NCBI GenBank assembly: GCA_022843955.1
Contig: JALHMQ010000002.1
Location: 1-64,000 of the forward strand
From: Burkholderiaceae bacterium
Lineage (GTDB): Bacteria; Pseudomonadota; Gammaproteobacteria; Burkholderiales; Burkholderiaceae_F
DNA: 64,000 bases
Reading direction: 5' to 3'
Shown piece after piece: positions 63,327 to 64,000 of this stretch (within the stretch, counting starts at the first letter, position 1; each line of letters opens with the position of its first letter). A program made the translations under genes and the position numbers. The notes under the pieces were generated by a model, which had not been told where the DNA came from, searched no databases, and saw only the letters and a program-made list of their open reading frames with translations.

Positions 63327-64000
63327 ATGTTTCCTGTCGCTGCGCGCAACGCGCAGATTGCGCCGTTCTATGTGATGGAGATCGTCAAGGCGGCCGCTCG
63401 CCGGCAGGCTGAGGGCCTGTCGGTCATCCACATGAGCATCGGTGAGCCAGACTTCTCGGCACCGCAATCGGTTCAGGAAGCGGCAATCGCCGCCGTATCG
63501 CGCGGGGCAACCGGCTACTCGGCCGCCCTCGGGATAGAGCCTTTGCGACAAAGCATCTGCGCACACTACGACCGTGCCTATGGGATCCAGGTGGATCCCG
63601 CGCGAATCGTCATCACGGCGGGGGCCTCCGGCGCGCTTTTCCTCGCCCTGGCAGCCGTGCTGGACCGCGATGCTGAAGTCTTGATGCCCGATCCCAGTTA
63701 CCCGTGCAATCGGCATTTCGTGACAGCGCTGGACGGCCAAGCCAAGCTGGTCGCGGCGCGGCCGGAGGAGCGATTCCAGTTGACTGCCGAGTCGGTCGTC
63801 GCGCACTGGTCCGAGAAGACCGCGGGCGTGATGCTCGCATCGCCGTCGAATCCAACCGGCACCTCGATCACGCCCACGGTTCTGTCGGCCGTCCTGTCCG
63901 CGGTTCGAGAGCGCGGAGGCTTCGCCATCGTTGACGAGATCTACCAGGGACTCACGTACGACCACGGGCCGCGCAGTGCACTGTCACTGACGGACGATGC
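63327..64000 (+). CDS. PLP-dependent class I/II aminotransferase, N-terminal part
   Basis: Begins ATG 63327 (MFPVAARNAQIAPFYVMEIV) and runs past the window end with no stop in 224 codons. Class I fold-type features: SIGEPDFSAPQSVQEA, GATGYSAALGIEPLRQSI, ITAGASGALFLAL (PLP phosphate loop), MPDPSYPCNRHF, LASPSNPTGT and VDEIYQGLTY. The PLP-binding Lys would lie just beyond the edge. A 245-codon ORF on the opposite strand is a shadow. Substrate not determinable. Confidence 0.9.
   Translation, partial: MFPVAARNAQIAPFYVMEIVKAAARRQAEGLSVIHMSIGEPDFSAPQSVQEAAIAAVSRGATGYSAALGIEPLRQSICAHYDRAYGIQVDPARIVITAGASGALFLALAAVLDRDAEVLMPDPSYPCNRHFVTALDGQAKLVAARPEERFQLTAESVVAHWSEKTAGVMLASPSNPTGTSITPTVLSAVLSAVRERGGFAIVDEIYQGLTYDHGPRSALSLTDD

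Noticed and set aside
63228-63965. 245-codon minus-strand ORF at the right end
   Set aside because: Opposite the aminotransferase start, which has PLP-family motifs; the minus product has none.

Overview
High-GC (about 65-70%) DNA with dense, often translationally coupled genes. The gene set fits a betaproteobacterium of the Burkholderiales type: class II fructose-bisphosphate aldolase with pgk/pyk/gap/tkt clustering, glcDEF, MaeB malic enzyme, RND efflux operons, a Bug-type solute-binding protein and a rhombosortase. The genus cannot be fixed from the sequence. No tRNA, rRNA or CRISPR array was seen.

Layout. 1-2435 (minus): end of a czc/cus-type metal RND operon (CzcI-like protein, TolC-family channel, His-rich membrane protein, truncated adaptor). 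2560-6074 (minus): CvrA-type antiporter, a degenerate GAF sensor kinase and a single-domain response regulator. 6260-12944: copper-handling cluster with a CopA-type ATPase, YdjM-like membrane protein, DUF302 protein, Met-rich lipoprotein, flavodoxin-family protein and a small membrane protein. Two of its genes are broken: an HMA copper chaperone (14-bp tandem duplication) and an OsmC protein (in-frame stop plus frameshift). 12945-27417 is an accessory segment: repeat-rich non-coding DNA, then a complete SUF iron-sulfur operon (sufABCDSU-bolA-grx-nfu) behind an IscR-type operator, serA, and a lipoprotein hydrolase/LysR/Bug group. It is bracketed by imperfect inverted repeats with TG...CA ends (13755 and 27342) and contains a 35-bp direct repeat on both sides of suf-serA.

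27418-35051: TetR-regulated RND multidrug pump with a translationally coupled alpha/beta hydrolase. 35197-39747: cytochrome c divergent from glycolate oxidase glcDEF, with a 20-codon ORF coupled to glcE. 39847-42836: lrgAB-like pair, CBS protein, head-GIN protein and CMD protein. 42930-55297 (mostly minus): central carbon genes tkt, gap, pgk, pyk and fba, interrupted by a tandem TonB_C protein, an S8 protease with a GlyGly-CTERM tail facing a rhombosortase, and an S41-like protease without its usual lysine. 55798-64000: SpeD-SpeE fusion, rsmE, YidB-like protein, a barnase/barstar pair behind a patatin phospholipase, maeB, and the start of an aminotransferase cut by the window end.

Functionally, the left third handles metals and oxidative stress, the suf segment builds Fe-S clusters (needed by GlcF here), and the right half is carbon metabolism with secretion and protease modules inserted. 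Long antisense ORFs in this GC-rich DNA were treated as shadows.
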